From NCBI GenBank assembly GCA_902777125.1, contig CACYSQ010000006.1, positions 1 to 64,000 of the forward strand: a DNA stretch of 64,000 nucleotides, read 5' to 3'. A program made the translations under genes and the position numbers. Of the stretch, positions 8,288-15,621 are shown piece by piece. The stretch's first letter is position 1. Each line of letters opens with the position of its first letter. A model generated the notes under the pieces. The model was not told the DNA's origin. It did not search any database and saw only the letters and a list, made by a program, of their open reading frames with translations. Source of the DNA: Ruminococcus flavefaciens. GTDB taxonomy: Bacteria; Bacillota; Clostridia; Oscillospirales; Ruminococcaceae.

Positions 8288-9019
8288 TTAATTCCTGTAA
8301 TTTCCCTTTGCCTGTTTGAGTATGCCGGCAACCTTTTCCGGCTCTTTCACGGCATAGAAGCCGTTTGAGGAGAGGGGCACCATTTCGGGATACTTCTTGT
8401 TGTAATCGGGTCTGACATGAAAGATGACGTAGCCGATATTTCTCGGACTGCTGCGGAACATTACCGTATCGACAAGATACAGCGGCAGTGTGCAGGGCTT
8501 GCTTCCGCCGACAATTATCACGCGCCTGTTGGTAATGGCGTACTTCTGCCCTTTGAGGTTTGAAGTCCTCCTCATGAACGAAGCCGCTATGATGAGAACA
8601 ACAGCGATGATCGGGTTTAGCATCAGGAATGCAAAAGCTATCATATACAGCAGACAACTGCTGCTGCCCATACAGCCCGTGCCGGTCTCGGAGGAATTCG
8701 CATTCTTCTGAGGCTCGCCGCACCAGAGCAAATACTCGCCTTCTTCAAGCTGCGGCTCAAAGAGCTTTTCGAGCTCATTCTGCTCGTCATAGGGCTTCAG
8801 CTCGGAGTTGAAGTCATCATATGTCTGCCCGTGACTGTGGTCACATTCCTCGCGGTACTCCCTGTATTCCTCACGCCTGTCGTAGTTGCGGTAGGTCTGT
8901 TCGTGGCTGTGAGTGCATTCCTCGCGGTATTCCTCGGAGTCCTTTATATAGTCATCGTCGTACTTGGCGTTCTGACGCTCGTTGTACCTTTCGTAATCCT
9001 CTTCTCTCCTGCCGAACAT
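8288..9019 (-). CDS. PH-like-domain membrane protein with two Cys-His repeats
   Basis: The 243-residue product has three parts. Residues 1-80 are very acidic and charged and contain two copies of an EEC-x-HSH-x-QTY motif (33-43 and 58-68, period 25), which could bind metal. Residues 100-148 hold a Cys/Ser-rich turn and one or two hydrophobic segments (LLYMIAFAFLMLNPIIAVVL). Residues 150-240 look like a bacterial PH domain (YAITNRRVIIV is the usual core strand pair), announced by the typical EGEYLLWCGEP. The start overlaps the argJ stop (TAATG), indicating translational coupling. It is an unexplained passenger in the arginine operon; no function is assigned. Confidence 0.72.
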   Translation of the reverse strand: MFGRREEDYERYNERQNAKYDDDYIKDSEEYREECTHSHEQTYRNYDRREEYREYREECDHSHGQTYDDFNSELKPYDEQNELEKLFEPQLEEGEYLLWCGEPQKNANSSETGTGCMGSSSCLLYMIAFAFLMLNPIIAVVLIIAASFMRRTSNLKGQKYAITNRRVIIVGGSKPCTLPLYLVDTVMFRSSPRNIGYVIFHVRPDYNKKYPEMVPLSSNGFYAVKEPEKVAGILKQAKGNYRN

Positions 9020-10272
9020 TATGAACGGTAGTCTCCGTTTATCTTGACATAGTCATAGGTGAGGTCGCAGCCCCAAGCCATTGCCCTGCCCGGACCGGCA
9101 TTGAGGTTTATGAGGATCTTTATCTCCTCCTCGCCGAGGACCTTCTTTGCCTCCTCCTCAGAGAACGGTACGAGGCAGCCCTGATGTCCTACGGGAAGCT
9201 CTCCCGCCTTTGACGCAATGACGATATCGACCTTGTTTACGTCGAAATCAGCGTCGGCATATCCTATTGCACAGTAGATTCGTCCGGCATTGGCGTCCTC
9301 GCCGAAGATCATAGCCTTGAAAAGGCTCGATGTGATAACGGACTTTGCAACGATCTCAGCCATACTGTCGCTCTCAGCACCGGCAACGCAGCACTCAACG
9401 AGCTTTGTAGCACCTTCGCCGTCCCTTGCCATCATACGCGCAAGGTTCATCATTATGCAGTAGAGAGCATGGCGGAATTTGCCGAAATCGGGTCCCTCCG
9501 CAGTTATCTCAGCGTTTCCTGCCTCACCGGAAGCCATTACGCAGACCATATCGTTCGTGGAGGTATCGCCGTCAACGCTCACACGGTTGAGCGTTACCTT
9601 AACGATATCGCTGAGTGCGAGCTGGAGCATTTCTGCCGATACCGCAGCGTCAGTGGTGAGGAAGGTGAGAGTAGTAGCCATATTGGGGTGGATCATGCCG
9701 CTGCCCTTGAGCATACCGCCGAGGGTGCAGGTCTTACCGCCGAGCTCGAACTGAACGGCGATCTCCTTGGGCATGGTGTCTGTAGTCATGATAGCCTCGA
9801 GAGCACTCTTGTTGCCCTCATAGGAAAGGGACTTCACAAGTCCGGGAACTCCCGCTGCGATAGGCTCGATGGGGAGTACCTGACCGATAACGCCTGTGGA
9901 AGCCACGATAACGTCCTCGGCGCTTATGCCGAGCTCCTTAGCGGCGAGCTCGCACATCATGTTTGCCTTTTCAACGCCGTCGGGATTGCAGGTGTTGGCG
10001 TTTACGGAGTTCACGATAACAGCTCTTGCTTTGCCGTTTCTGAGGTGCTCCTTAGTAACGAGGATAGGTGCGCCCTTGACCTTGTTTGTGGTGTATACAG
10101 CCGCAGCCGTACACTCCTTGTCGGCAGCGATGATCGCAAGGTCGTTCTTCTTTGAGGTCACGGAAGCGCCTGCGTGAACAAGTCCGCACTGAACGCCGCC
10201 TGCCCTGAAGCCCTTTGCGGCACAGACGCCGCCCTCAACATTGGTTATGCCGTCAAATTTTACGATTTCCAT
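9019..10272 (-). CDS. argJ: Bifunctional glutamate N-acetyltransferase / ornithine acetyltransferase
   Basis: ArgJ moves the acetyl group from N-acetylornithine to glutamate, closing the acetyl cycle, and in bifunctional forms also acetylates glutamate from acetyl-CoA. The 417-residue precursor carries the self-cleavage site in MIHPNMATTLTF, where the Thr after Ala becomes the N-terminal nucleophile of the beta chain. N-terminal AAKGFRAGGV and C-terminal INLNAGPGRAMAWGCDL are also typical. No argA or argE is seen in the window, which fits a cyclic pathway. It follows the CdiI-like gene by 15 bp and is coupled to the PH-domain gene. Whether this copy is bifunctional cannot be read from sequence alone. 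Confidence 0.95.
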   Translation of the reverse strand: MEIVKFDGITNVEGGVCAAKGFRAGGVQCGLVHAGASVTSKKNDLAIIAADKECTAAAVYTTNKVKGAPILVTKEHLRNGKARAVIVNSVNANTCNPDGVEKANMMCELAAKELGISAEDVIVASTGVIGQVLPIEPIAAGVPGLVKSLSYEGNKSALEAIMTTDTMPKEIAVQFELGGKTCTLGGMLKGSGMIHPNMATTLTFLTTDAAVSAEMLQLALSDIVKVTLNRVSVDGDTSTNDMVCVMASGEAGNAEITAEGPDFGKFRHALYCIMMNLARMMARDGEGATKLVECCVAGAESDSMAEIVAKSVITSSLFKAMIFGEDANAGRIYCAIGYADADFDVNKVDIVIASKAGELPVGHQGCLVPFSEEEAKKVLGEEEIKILINLNAGPGRAMAWGCDLTYDYVKINGDYRS

Positions 10273-10287
10273 ATCTATTACCTCTTA

Positions 10288-10707
10288 TCAGTGTCCTGCC
10301 TCGTCGATCTTGTGCCTGAAAGCGGCAGCGATCTTGAGGTATTCGTTCTTTTCGTCCTCGCTCTGCCATGTCCTGCCGAGAGCCTTGAGCTCAGCATCTA
10401 TGAGTATCGGCTTGATATCGTCATAGAAAAGGCAGAGGTACTTCTCCTTTGCCCCGTAGAGCGTGCTCATGAGCTGTCCCTCGTAGATCTCGCCTGCGAA
10501 GGGGTCATCGCGGAGTATATCCACAGCACGTTCCATAGCGCATTTCGAGCACATTCTCTGTCTGAGCATACGGCAGACATCGCCTATCGTAAGCTCGTCC
10601 TCTGTCTTTTCGAGTATGTTGTTGAACCACTCGTGCAGGGGGTAGATATCGCCGTCCTCGGGGACGTAATCAAATTCATATATCTCTTTGAGTTTCAGTT
10701 TTTCCAT
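10288..10707 (-). CDS. CdiI-type immunity-like protein (tentative)
   Basis: The 139-residue product resembles the CdiI_3-like immunity proteins of contact-dependent inhibition systems. It has a short N-terminal acidic part, YPLHEWFNNILEKTEDELTI, a helical DVCRMLRQRMCSKCAMERAVDIL segment in which immunity proteins usually show a GQ-L-P-A-L pattern, then DPFAGEIYEGQLMSTLY. The match is a general pattern, not motif-exact. The ATG at 10707 is chosen because GGAGGG lies 7 bases upstream; an ATG at 10722 overlaps that site. No toxin or secretion gene is nearby; the gene sits between argC and argJ with short gaps. It may be an orphan immunity protein or a housekeeping relative. Confidence 0.6.
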   Translation of the reverse strand: MEKLKLKEIYEFDYVPEDGDIYPLHEWFNNILEKTEDELTIGDVCRMLRQRMCSKCAMERAVDILRDDPFAGEIYEGQLMSTLYGAKEKYLCLFYDDIKPILIDAELKALGRTWQSEDEKNEYLKIAAAFRHKIDEAGH

Positions 10708-10740
10708 AGCGCAGCCCTCCATCCAATGCCGCTTTAGGTT

Positions 10741-11688
10741 TCAGACAAGACCGGTCGTCTCGTCTATGCCGAGCATGATATTCAGGCACTGAACAGCCGC
10801 ACCGCTCGCACCCTTTCCGAGGTTATCGAGACGCGAGCAGAGGAGTATCTGCTCATCGCTGCCGAACACGAATATCTGCATACCGTTTGTTCCGCTGAGA
10901 GTATTCGAGGCAAGGAAGAAGCCCTTCTGCTCGTCTGCGGACATGAGAGGCATTACCTCTATCATCTTTGCACCCTCATAGTGCTTCGCGTACATCTCGT
11001 GTACCTGCTCTGCCGTTACCTTTGAGGGGAGCGTTCTTGTCTGTATCGGTACGCTTACGACCATTCCGCTGAAATAATCGCATACCATGGGGTTGAACAT
11101 AGGTGTGTAGGTGAGTCCGGAGACCGCTTTCATCTCGGGGAGGTGCTTGTGCTGCTGAGAGAGCGCGTACTGTCTCGGACTGTTGAACTCAAAGGGCTTG
11201 TCATCGCCCTCATATACCGCGATAGCCTTCTTTCCGGCACCGCTGTAGCCTGACGTAGCGTAGGCGAATACCGGGTAGTCCGCGGGAATGATGCCGCTGT
11301 GTACAAGGGGGTATACTATCGAGGCAAAGCCGCTCGCATAGCAGCCCGGAACGGCTACTCTGTTCGATGTGCGTATCTTCTCCCTGTGCTCCGGAGAAAG
11401 CTCCGGGAAGCCGTAAGCCCAGTCGGGGTTAGTGCGGTGTGCTGTGGAAGCGTCGATAATGCGGACATGGTCGTTATCCACGAATGAAACAGCCTCTCTT
11501 GCCGCATCATCGGGAAGACAGAGGAAAGTATAGTCCGACATATTTATGAGCCTTGCACGTTCAGCGGAGTCCTTGCGCTTATCCTCGCTGATGCGGAGGA
11601 GCTCGATATCGTTCCTGCCCTCGAACCTTTCGAGTATTTTCAGTCCGGTAGTACCCTCCTGACCGTCTATGTAAACTTTAACTGCCAT
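10741..11688 (-). CDS. argC: N-acetyl-gamma-glutamyl-phosphate reductase (type 2)
   Basis: NADPH-dependent reductase that makes N-acetylglutamate semialdehyde from the ArgB product. At 315 residues it belongs to the short type 2 class. It starts with the nucleotide-binding VYIDGQEGTTGL in place of the classical GxxG of longer ArgC, and carries the catalytic Cys in VAVPGCYASGF and an EMKAVSGL segment. The C-terminal region GTNGMQIFVFG and LDNLGKGASGAAVQ is standard. It follows a 90-residue membrane protein gene by 9 bp. Type 2 enzymes are better known from Proteobacteria but also occur in Clostridia. Confidence 0.94.
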   Translation of the reverse strand: MAVKVYIDGQEGTTGLKILERFEGRNDIELLRISEDKRKDSAERARLINMSDYTFLCLPDDAAREAVSFVDNDHVRIIDASTAHRTNPDWAYGFPELSPEHREKIRTSNRVAVPGCYASGFASIVYPLVHSGIIPADYPVFAYATSGYSGAGKKAIAVYEGDDKPFEFNSPRQYALSQQHKHLPEMKAVSGLTYTPMFNPMVCDYFSGMVVSVPIQTRTLPSKVTAEQVHEMYAKHYEGAKMIEVMPLMSADEQKGFFLASNTLSGTNGMQIFVFGSDEQILLCSRLDNLGKGASGAAVQCLNIMLGIDETTGLV

Positions 11689-11697
11689 GGTATCTCA

Positions 11698-11970
11698 TCA
11701 CCTTTTCTTTTTGTTTTTACTGCGGTTTTTTCTTCCGCTGACCTTGCGCTCATACTTTTCGCGGCGCTTGTCCCTTATGTCGGAATTGTCCTCGATAAGG
11801 CTGTGCCAGATGTTGACTGTGAGCGTGAAGCCAACAATGAATATCAGCCACCATAGATGCGTTTTCGGGCGTACAGCGATATAAAGTCCCATGACGAGCT
11901 CTCCCGCCATCCACAGAACGCCCATGAATACGCACATACCCACGGTGAAAACTACGTCTTTTTTCTTCAT
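11698..11970 (-). CDS. Small two-segment membrane protein
   Basis: The 90-residue protein has two predicted membrane helices (around VVFTVGMCVFMGVLWMAGEL and WWLIFIVGFTLTVNIWHSL) and an extremely basic C-terminal tail (about 30 residues, mostly Lys and Arg). The start overlaps the end of argH by 4 bp, implying translational coupling, and argC follows after 9 bp. No family is recognised. The basic tail would face the cytoplasm by the positive-inside rule and could contact RNA, DNA or acidic lipids; that is speculation. Confidence 0.68.
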   Translation of the reverse strand: MKKKDVVFTVGMCVFMGVLWMAGELVMGLYIAVRPKTHLWWLIFIVGFTLTVNIWHSLIEDNSDIRDKRREKYERKVSGRKNRSKNKKKR

Positions 11971-13364
11971 CTGAGCCTCTCGGTCAGAGCGGAAAGCTCC
12001 CTTTCCGCATTAGCTATCTGCTTTGTCACTTCCTCGGGCGAGGGCCCGCCGTAGGACTTTCTCTCGCGGACGCAGGTATCGAGGCTTATAGCGTCGTAAA
12101 CGTCGGTGTCGAAGGTATCGGTCATAGCCTTGTAGTCCTCTATCGGGAGGGTCTCAAGGGTGAGTCCCTTTGCTATGCACTGTGCAACGAGCGTTCCGGT
12201 TATCTTGTATGCGTCACGGAAGGGCATACCCTTCTTTACGAGGTAGTCGGCGCAGTCGGTAGCGTTGATGAAGCCTCTTGCGGCGGCATTCCTCATGTTC
12301 TCCTTGATAACGCGCATGGTAGCGAGCATGGGAGTGAACGTCTTGACGCAGAGCTTGACGTTGTCGAGGGCGTCGAATATAGCCTCCTTGTCCTCCTGCA
12401 TATCCTTGTTGTAGGCGAGGGGAAGTCCCTTCATCATAGTGAGGAGGGTAACGAGGTCGCCGTTTACTCTGCCGGTCTTTCCGCGGATAAGCTCGGTAAC
12501 GTCAGGGTTCTTCTTCTGCGGCATAATGGAAGAACCGGTAGCGAATGCGTCGTCCAGCTCGATGAACTTGAACTCCCATGAGCACCAGAGGATTATTTCC
12601 TCGGAAAAGCGTGAGAGGTGTGTCATGAGCAGGGACATCGCACAGCAGAGCTCAACGCAGTAGTCACGGTCGGAAACGCCGTCAAGGCTGTTCTCCATGG
12701 GAGCCGTGAAGCCGAGGAGCTCGCTGGTCTGCTGACGGTTGGTCTTGTAGGTAGTGCCTGCAAGAGCGCCGCAGCCGAGGGGACAGTAGTTCATACGTCT
12801 TGCCGCATCGCTGAACCTTTCGAGGTCGCGGAGAAGCATCCACACATAAGCCATGAGGTGATGTGCAAAGGTTATTGGCTGGGCACGCTGGAGGTGAGTG
12901 TAGCCGGGCATGATAGTCTCGGTGTGCTCCTTGGCGATACCGATGATGGTCTTAACGAGATCGACTATCATGGACTGTATCTCCTTTACCTCATCGCGGA
13001 GGTAAAGTCTCAGGTCAACTGCGACCTGATCGTTCCTTGAACGGGAGGTGTGCAGTCTCTTTCCGACGTCGCCGAGACGCTTTGTGAGCTCAGCCTCGAC
13101 GAACATATGGATATCCTCGGCATTGGGGTCGAGCTCGAGCTTACCGGAATCAATATCCGCGAGTATCTCCTTGAGACCGCCGATTATTTCGAGGCTGTCA
13201 TCCTTAGAGATAATGCCGCAATCGCCGAGCATGGTGGCGTGGGCGATACTGCCCTGTATATCGTGACGGTACATACGTCCGTCAAAGGCAATGGAGGAAT
13301 TGAAAGCATTGACGCCTGCGTCCACCTGCTTTGAAAATCTTCCTGCCCACATCATATCTGCCAT
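11967..13364 (-). CDS. argH: Argininosuccinate lyase
   Basis: Splits argininosuccinate into arginine and fumarate, the last step of the pathway. The 465-residue protein of the fumarase/aspartase superfamily shows the signature GSSIMPQKKNPD, the flexible loop with the catalytic Ser, plus HTSRSRNDQVA and GYTHLQRAQPI near the N-terminus. The ATG at 13364 is preferred over upstream in-frame starts because AGGAGA precedes it at the right distance and the upstream extension reads through a dispersed repeat. The 170-bp gap upstream of it is filled by repeats, so its promoter is unclear. Confidence 0.96.
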   Translation of the reverse strand: MADMMWAGRFSKQVDAGVNAFNSSIAFDGRMYRHDIQGSIAHATMLGDCGIISKDDSLEIIGGLKEILADIDSGKLELDPNAEDIHMFVEAELTKRLGDVGKRLHTSRSRNDQVAVDLRLYLRDEVKEIQSMIVDLVKTIIGIAKEHTETIMPGYTHLQRAQPITFAHHLMAYVWMLLRDLERFSDAARRMNYCPLGCGALAGTTYKTNRQQTSELLGFTAPMENSLDGVSDRDYCVELCCAMSLLMTHLSRFSEEIILWCSWEFKFIELDDAFATGSSIMPQKKNPDVTELIRGKTGRVNGDLVTLLTMMKGLPLAYNKDMQEDKEAIFDALDNVKLCVKTFTPMLATMRVIKENMRNAAARGFINATDCADYLVKKGMPFRDAYKITGTLVAQCIAKGLTLETLPIEDYKAMTDTFDTDVYDAISLDTCVRERKSYGGPSPEEVTKQIANAERELSALTERLR

Positions 13365-13400
13365 ATTATTTCTCCTTTTTGCGGATTTCAACGTATTATG

Positions 13401-13536
13401 CAGGGGACGGCGTCCTCGACGTCCCACTTGCAGGGGCGGATATTATCCGCCCGCCAAGCTGTGTAAAGCCTGACAAAACCATTATTTGTATATCGCCATT
13501 TAATGTGCCGGAACGCCGAGGGCGGCGTTCCCTACA
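13401..13536. repeat. Dispersed short palindromic repeats, two units
   Basis: Between argH and a GNAT gene lie several imperfect hairpins of one family: GGGACGGCGTC...GACGTCCC, then GGGGCGGATATTATCCGCCC, then GGAACGCCGAGGGCGGCGTTCC (13510-13531) ending in CCTACAG. The last word recurs at about 57000-57022. Confidence 0.6.
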
Positions 13537-13537
13537 G

Positions 13538-13957
13538 TCAAATATTTATATACTTGTTACGATAAACCAAGTCCTCACGCACTGTGAATCCCATATGCTC
13601 CCAGAAAGCGTTTCCGCTGTCGTTGTGGGTGAACACCACCAGCAGCACCTTGTTTATGCCCTCTTTGCGGAGAGCCTCCTCAGCGCTTTCAACGAGCATT
13701 CTGCCAATTCCCTGTTTCTGATATTCTTTAAGCACCGACACATGGTGGAAGATACCGCGTCTGCCGTCGTGACCTGCAAGTATAGTGCCGACTATCCTGC
13801 CGTTATCGACCGCAACAAAGCTGGTGGCAGGATTACGTCTGAGATACTTTGCAAATCCCTCGGGACTGTCATCGACAGGGTTCGTACCCTCGTGATCCTC
13901 CCAGACCTTTGCAACGCCGTCCCAGTCGTCGGGCGTCATTATCCTTGTCTCAACCAT
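13538..13957 (-). CDS. GNAT family N-acetyltransferase
   Basis: The 139-residue protein has the GNAT fold: an N-terminal substrate region, VAVDNGRIVGTILAG, and the acetyl-CoA-binding motif A in KEYQKQGIGRMLVESAEEAL (Q-x-x-G-I-G). It ends with HNDSGNAFWEHMGF, the usual motif B. The ATG at 13957 is chosen because GGAAG lies 8 bases upstream. It follows the deaminase gene by 13 bp and precedes argH across a repeat-filled gap. The substrate is unknown. Its place near arginine genes does not make it an ArgA, which is larger and differently built. Confidence 0.85.
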   Translation of the reverse strand: MVETRIMTPDDWDGVAKVWEDHEGTNPVDDSPEGFAKYLRRNPATSFVAVDNGRIVGTILAGHDGRRGIFHHVSVLKEYQKQGIGRMLVESAEEALRKEGINKVLLVVFTHNDSGNAFWEHMGFTVREDLVYRNKYINI

Positions 13958-13970
13958 TGTGACCACTTCC

Positions 13971-14414
13971 TTAGTAAAGCTTCTTGTCACTTATACTGCG
14001 GTATTCCTCGAACAGTTCAAGGCACTCGGCACGGTCGAGCTCCTCGGAGATATCCTCCGGAGCTTCATAGAACACCTTGTCCCGGAAGCCGATACTGTCG
14101 GTGTCGGCAATGTTGCAGCCGTACCAGACCTTGCTGATATTCGCCCACTTTATCGCGCCTGCACACATGGGACAGGGCTCGGCGGTAGTGTACAGCTCAC
14201 AGCCGGAAAGGTCGAAGGTACCGAGCTTTTTGCAGGCATCGCGTATCGCCATTACCTCGCCGTGACAGGTCGGGTCGCTGCGCTTTATGACCTCGTTGTG
14301 ACCCTTGCCGACAATATTGCCGCCCTTCACGATAACACAGCCGAAGGGTCCGCCGTGACCGGCTCTTATACCCTTCTGCGCCTCGGCAATGGCGATCTTC
14401 ATATACTTATCCAT
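13971..14414 (-). CDS. GuaD-like nucleoside/nucleobase deaminase
   Basis: A 147-residue member of the cytidine deaminase-like fold. The zinc site is visible: His and catalytic Glu in TCHGEVMAIR and the two Cys of PCPMCAGAI. The general layout, including GGPFGCVIVK at the start, DTDSIGFRD in the middle and a C-terminal KKLY, is closest to B. subtilis guanine deaminase (GuaD), which makes xanthine from guanine. tRNA adenosine deaminase TadA shares the zinc motif but lacks this C-terminus. Substrate identity is inferred. It overlaps nothing and lies in a tight run with the cupin gene upstream. Confidence 0.85.
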   Translation of the reverse strand: MDKYMKIAIAEAQKGIRAGHGGPFGCVIVKGGNIVGKGHNEVIKRSDPTCHGEVMAIRDACKKLGTFDLSGCELYTTAEPCPMCAGAIKWANISKVWYGCNIADTDSIGFRDKVFYEAPEDISEELDRAECLELFEEYRSISDKKLY

Positions 14415-14455
14415 AGGCTTGACCTTTCAACGGTATGACCGGACAGAACCCGGTA

Positions 14456-14827
14456 TCATTTCCTATTCTTGTAGGCGTATCCGAAGTTTATCGGAGGAGC
14501 TGTTACGGAAACATAGACAAATTCAGTATCGCCGTCATTGAGCAGACCGTGGACGTCCTTGTCGGCAAATCTCACAACATCACCGGCTTTGAAATCCCTT
14601 GTCTCATCGTCAGCTAAAAGGAGTTTTCCTGTACCCTTTGTGGCATACCAAATCTGCTCGGAAGCGTCATGTGTATGTCTTGGCTGGCTTGCGCCGACCT
14701 CAAGGTGGACTTCTGTTATCGTAACTCTCTCGCTGCCTGAATTTTCAGGATTAAGGAGCTGTCTTGAAACGACTCCGGGGTTTGAAAGCTCCGCAATGTC
14801 CTTAGCGCTGATAAATTCCATTCTCAT
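14456..14827 (-). CDS. Cupin domain protein
   Basis: The 123-residue protein is a single-domain cupin. Motif 1 is visible as QPRHTHDASEQIWYATKGTG, with three possible metal ligands (His, His, Glu), and motif 2 as GDVVRFADKDVHGLLNDGD with the fourth (His). Such proteins bind a metal and often act as isomerases, dioxygenases or sensors; nothing here narrows the substrate. Its start overlaps the stop of the VanX-like gene by 4 bp (ATGA), so the two are translationally coupled. Confidence 0.85.
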   Translation of the reverse strand: MRMEFISAKDIAELSNPGVVSRQLLNPENSGSERVTITEVHLEVGASQPRHTHDASEQIWYATKGTGKLLLADDETRDFKAGDVVRFADKDVHGLLNDGDTEFVYVSVTAPPINFGYAYKNRK

Positions 14828-15501
14828 TCTCCTTTTGCGGTGGTGTAAAGTGAGCTCCTGCTCACGGGAAATGTGAAATATGTATCGGGGAAAGGCTCAT
14901 TTCCGAGCGTGAAATGCCACCATTCCTCTGCGAGTGGTCTGAAGCCGTGAGCGAGCATAGCATTCCGCAGTATCATGCGGTTCTGGAACTGTTCATCTGT
15001 GATGTCCCTGTAGTCCGGGTGGCTGAGCTCGCCGAAATAGTCGAACGTGCCGCCCATATCGGCATCTTTTCCGGTTTTCATGTCGAAAAGGGTGAGGTCT
15101 ACGGTACTTCCGCGGCTGTGACCGGAATGCTCCGCGATATAGCCCTGCGGAATGAGGACCTCCTTTTCGAGACCGGGGTAGAAATACTGCTTCATGCGGA
15201 TATCCTCCGCATCGAGCGCCCACCTCATGAAGTGGTCAACGGCTTTCTGCGGACGGTAGGCGTCAAAGACTTTCAGTCGGAAGCCCTTGCCGGCAAGCTC
15301 AGCGCTGACCTTTTTCAGGGCAGCCGCAGTCTCCCTTGTGACGAGCGCGACCGGTTCATCGTAGCCGTCTATCCTGTCGCCGATGAAGTTAAAAGTGGAA
15401 TAATAGCGTATTTCCAGTATAATATCGGGGACAGCCTCACTCAGCAGCACGAAGTCCGAGGCATCGTCCGAGAGCCGTCCTGCGTTCTCTTTTATCAGCA
15501 T
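14824..15501 (-). CDS. D-alanyl-D-alanine dipeptidase (VanX/DdpX family)
   Basis: A 225-residue zinc dipeptidase of the M15D family. The zinc and catalytic residues are seen in SGHSRGSTVDL (His, Asp) and EWWHF (Glu, His), with RPQKAVDHFMRW before them. Family enzymes cleave D-Ala-D-Ala; in vancomycin-resistant cocci this depletes the drug target, while in other bacteria it recycles cell-wall D-alanine. No vanH, vanA, vanS or vanR is near, so a resistance role is not supported. A 36-bp palindrome (15526-15561) lies 25 bp upstream of its start and might be an operator. Confidence 0.88.
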   Translation of the reverse strand: MLIKENAGRLSDDASDFVLLSEAVPDIILEIRYYSTFNFIGDRIDGYDEPVALVTRETAAALKKVSAELAGKGFRLKVFDAYRPQKAVDHFMRWALDAEDIRMKQYFYPGLEKEVLIPQGYIAEHSGHSRGSTVDLTLFDMKTGKDADMGGTFDYFGELSHPDYRDITDEQFQNRMILRNAMLAHGFRPLAEEWWHFTLGNEPFPDTYFTFPVSRSSLYTTAKGE

Positions 15502-15525
15502 GATCGCACCTTTTATATACCTGCC

Positions 15526-15561
15526 GCTATTGCAAAATGTACAGGTACATTTTGTAATAGC
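15526..15561. promoter_or_regulatory. Long near-perfect palindrome upstream of the vanX-like gene
   Basis: Two 17-base arms (15526-15542 and 15545-15561) pair with a single G-T type mismatch around a 2-base centre; the arm reads GCTATTGCAAAATGTAC. It lies between the end of argG and the start of the dipeptidase gene. The inner TACAAAATGTA is loosely like the dyads bound by BlaI/MecI-type repressors; this is only a resemblance. It could also form an RNA hairpin. Confidence 0.55.
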
Positions 15562-15580
15562 GCATAGTATAAAGCCGTAA

Positions 15581-15608
15581 CAGGCAGGAGATAGTATGCC
15601 CCTGCCTG
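15581..15608 (-). terminator. Weak hairpin after argG
   Basis: CAGGCAGG and CCTGCCTG pair around a 12-base loop 14 bp past the argG stop. The downstream stretch on the minus strand (TTACGGCTTT) is a poor T run, so termination would be partial. Confidence 0.4.
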
Positions 15609-15621
15609 AAACGTTAACAGA

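Noticed and set aside
8247-8723. 158-codon minus-strand frame overlapping the PH-domain gene
   Set aside because: Lies in another frame inside a better gene whose start is coupled to argJ.
9469-10155. 228-codon open frame opposite argJ
   Set aside because: Shadow of argJ; no ribosome site and no domain.
14824-15501. Vancomycin resistance locus
   Set aside because: Only a VanX-like dipeptidase is present; no vanH, ligase or two-component system is in the window.
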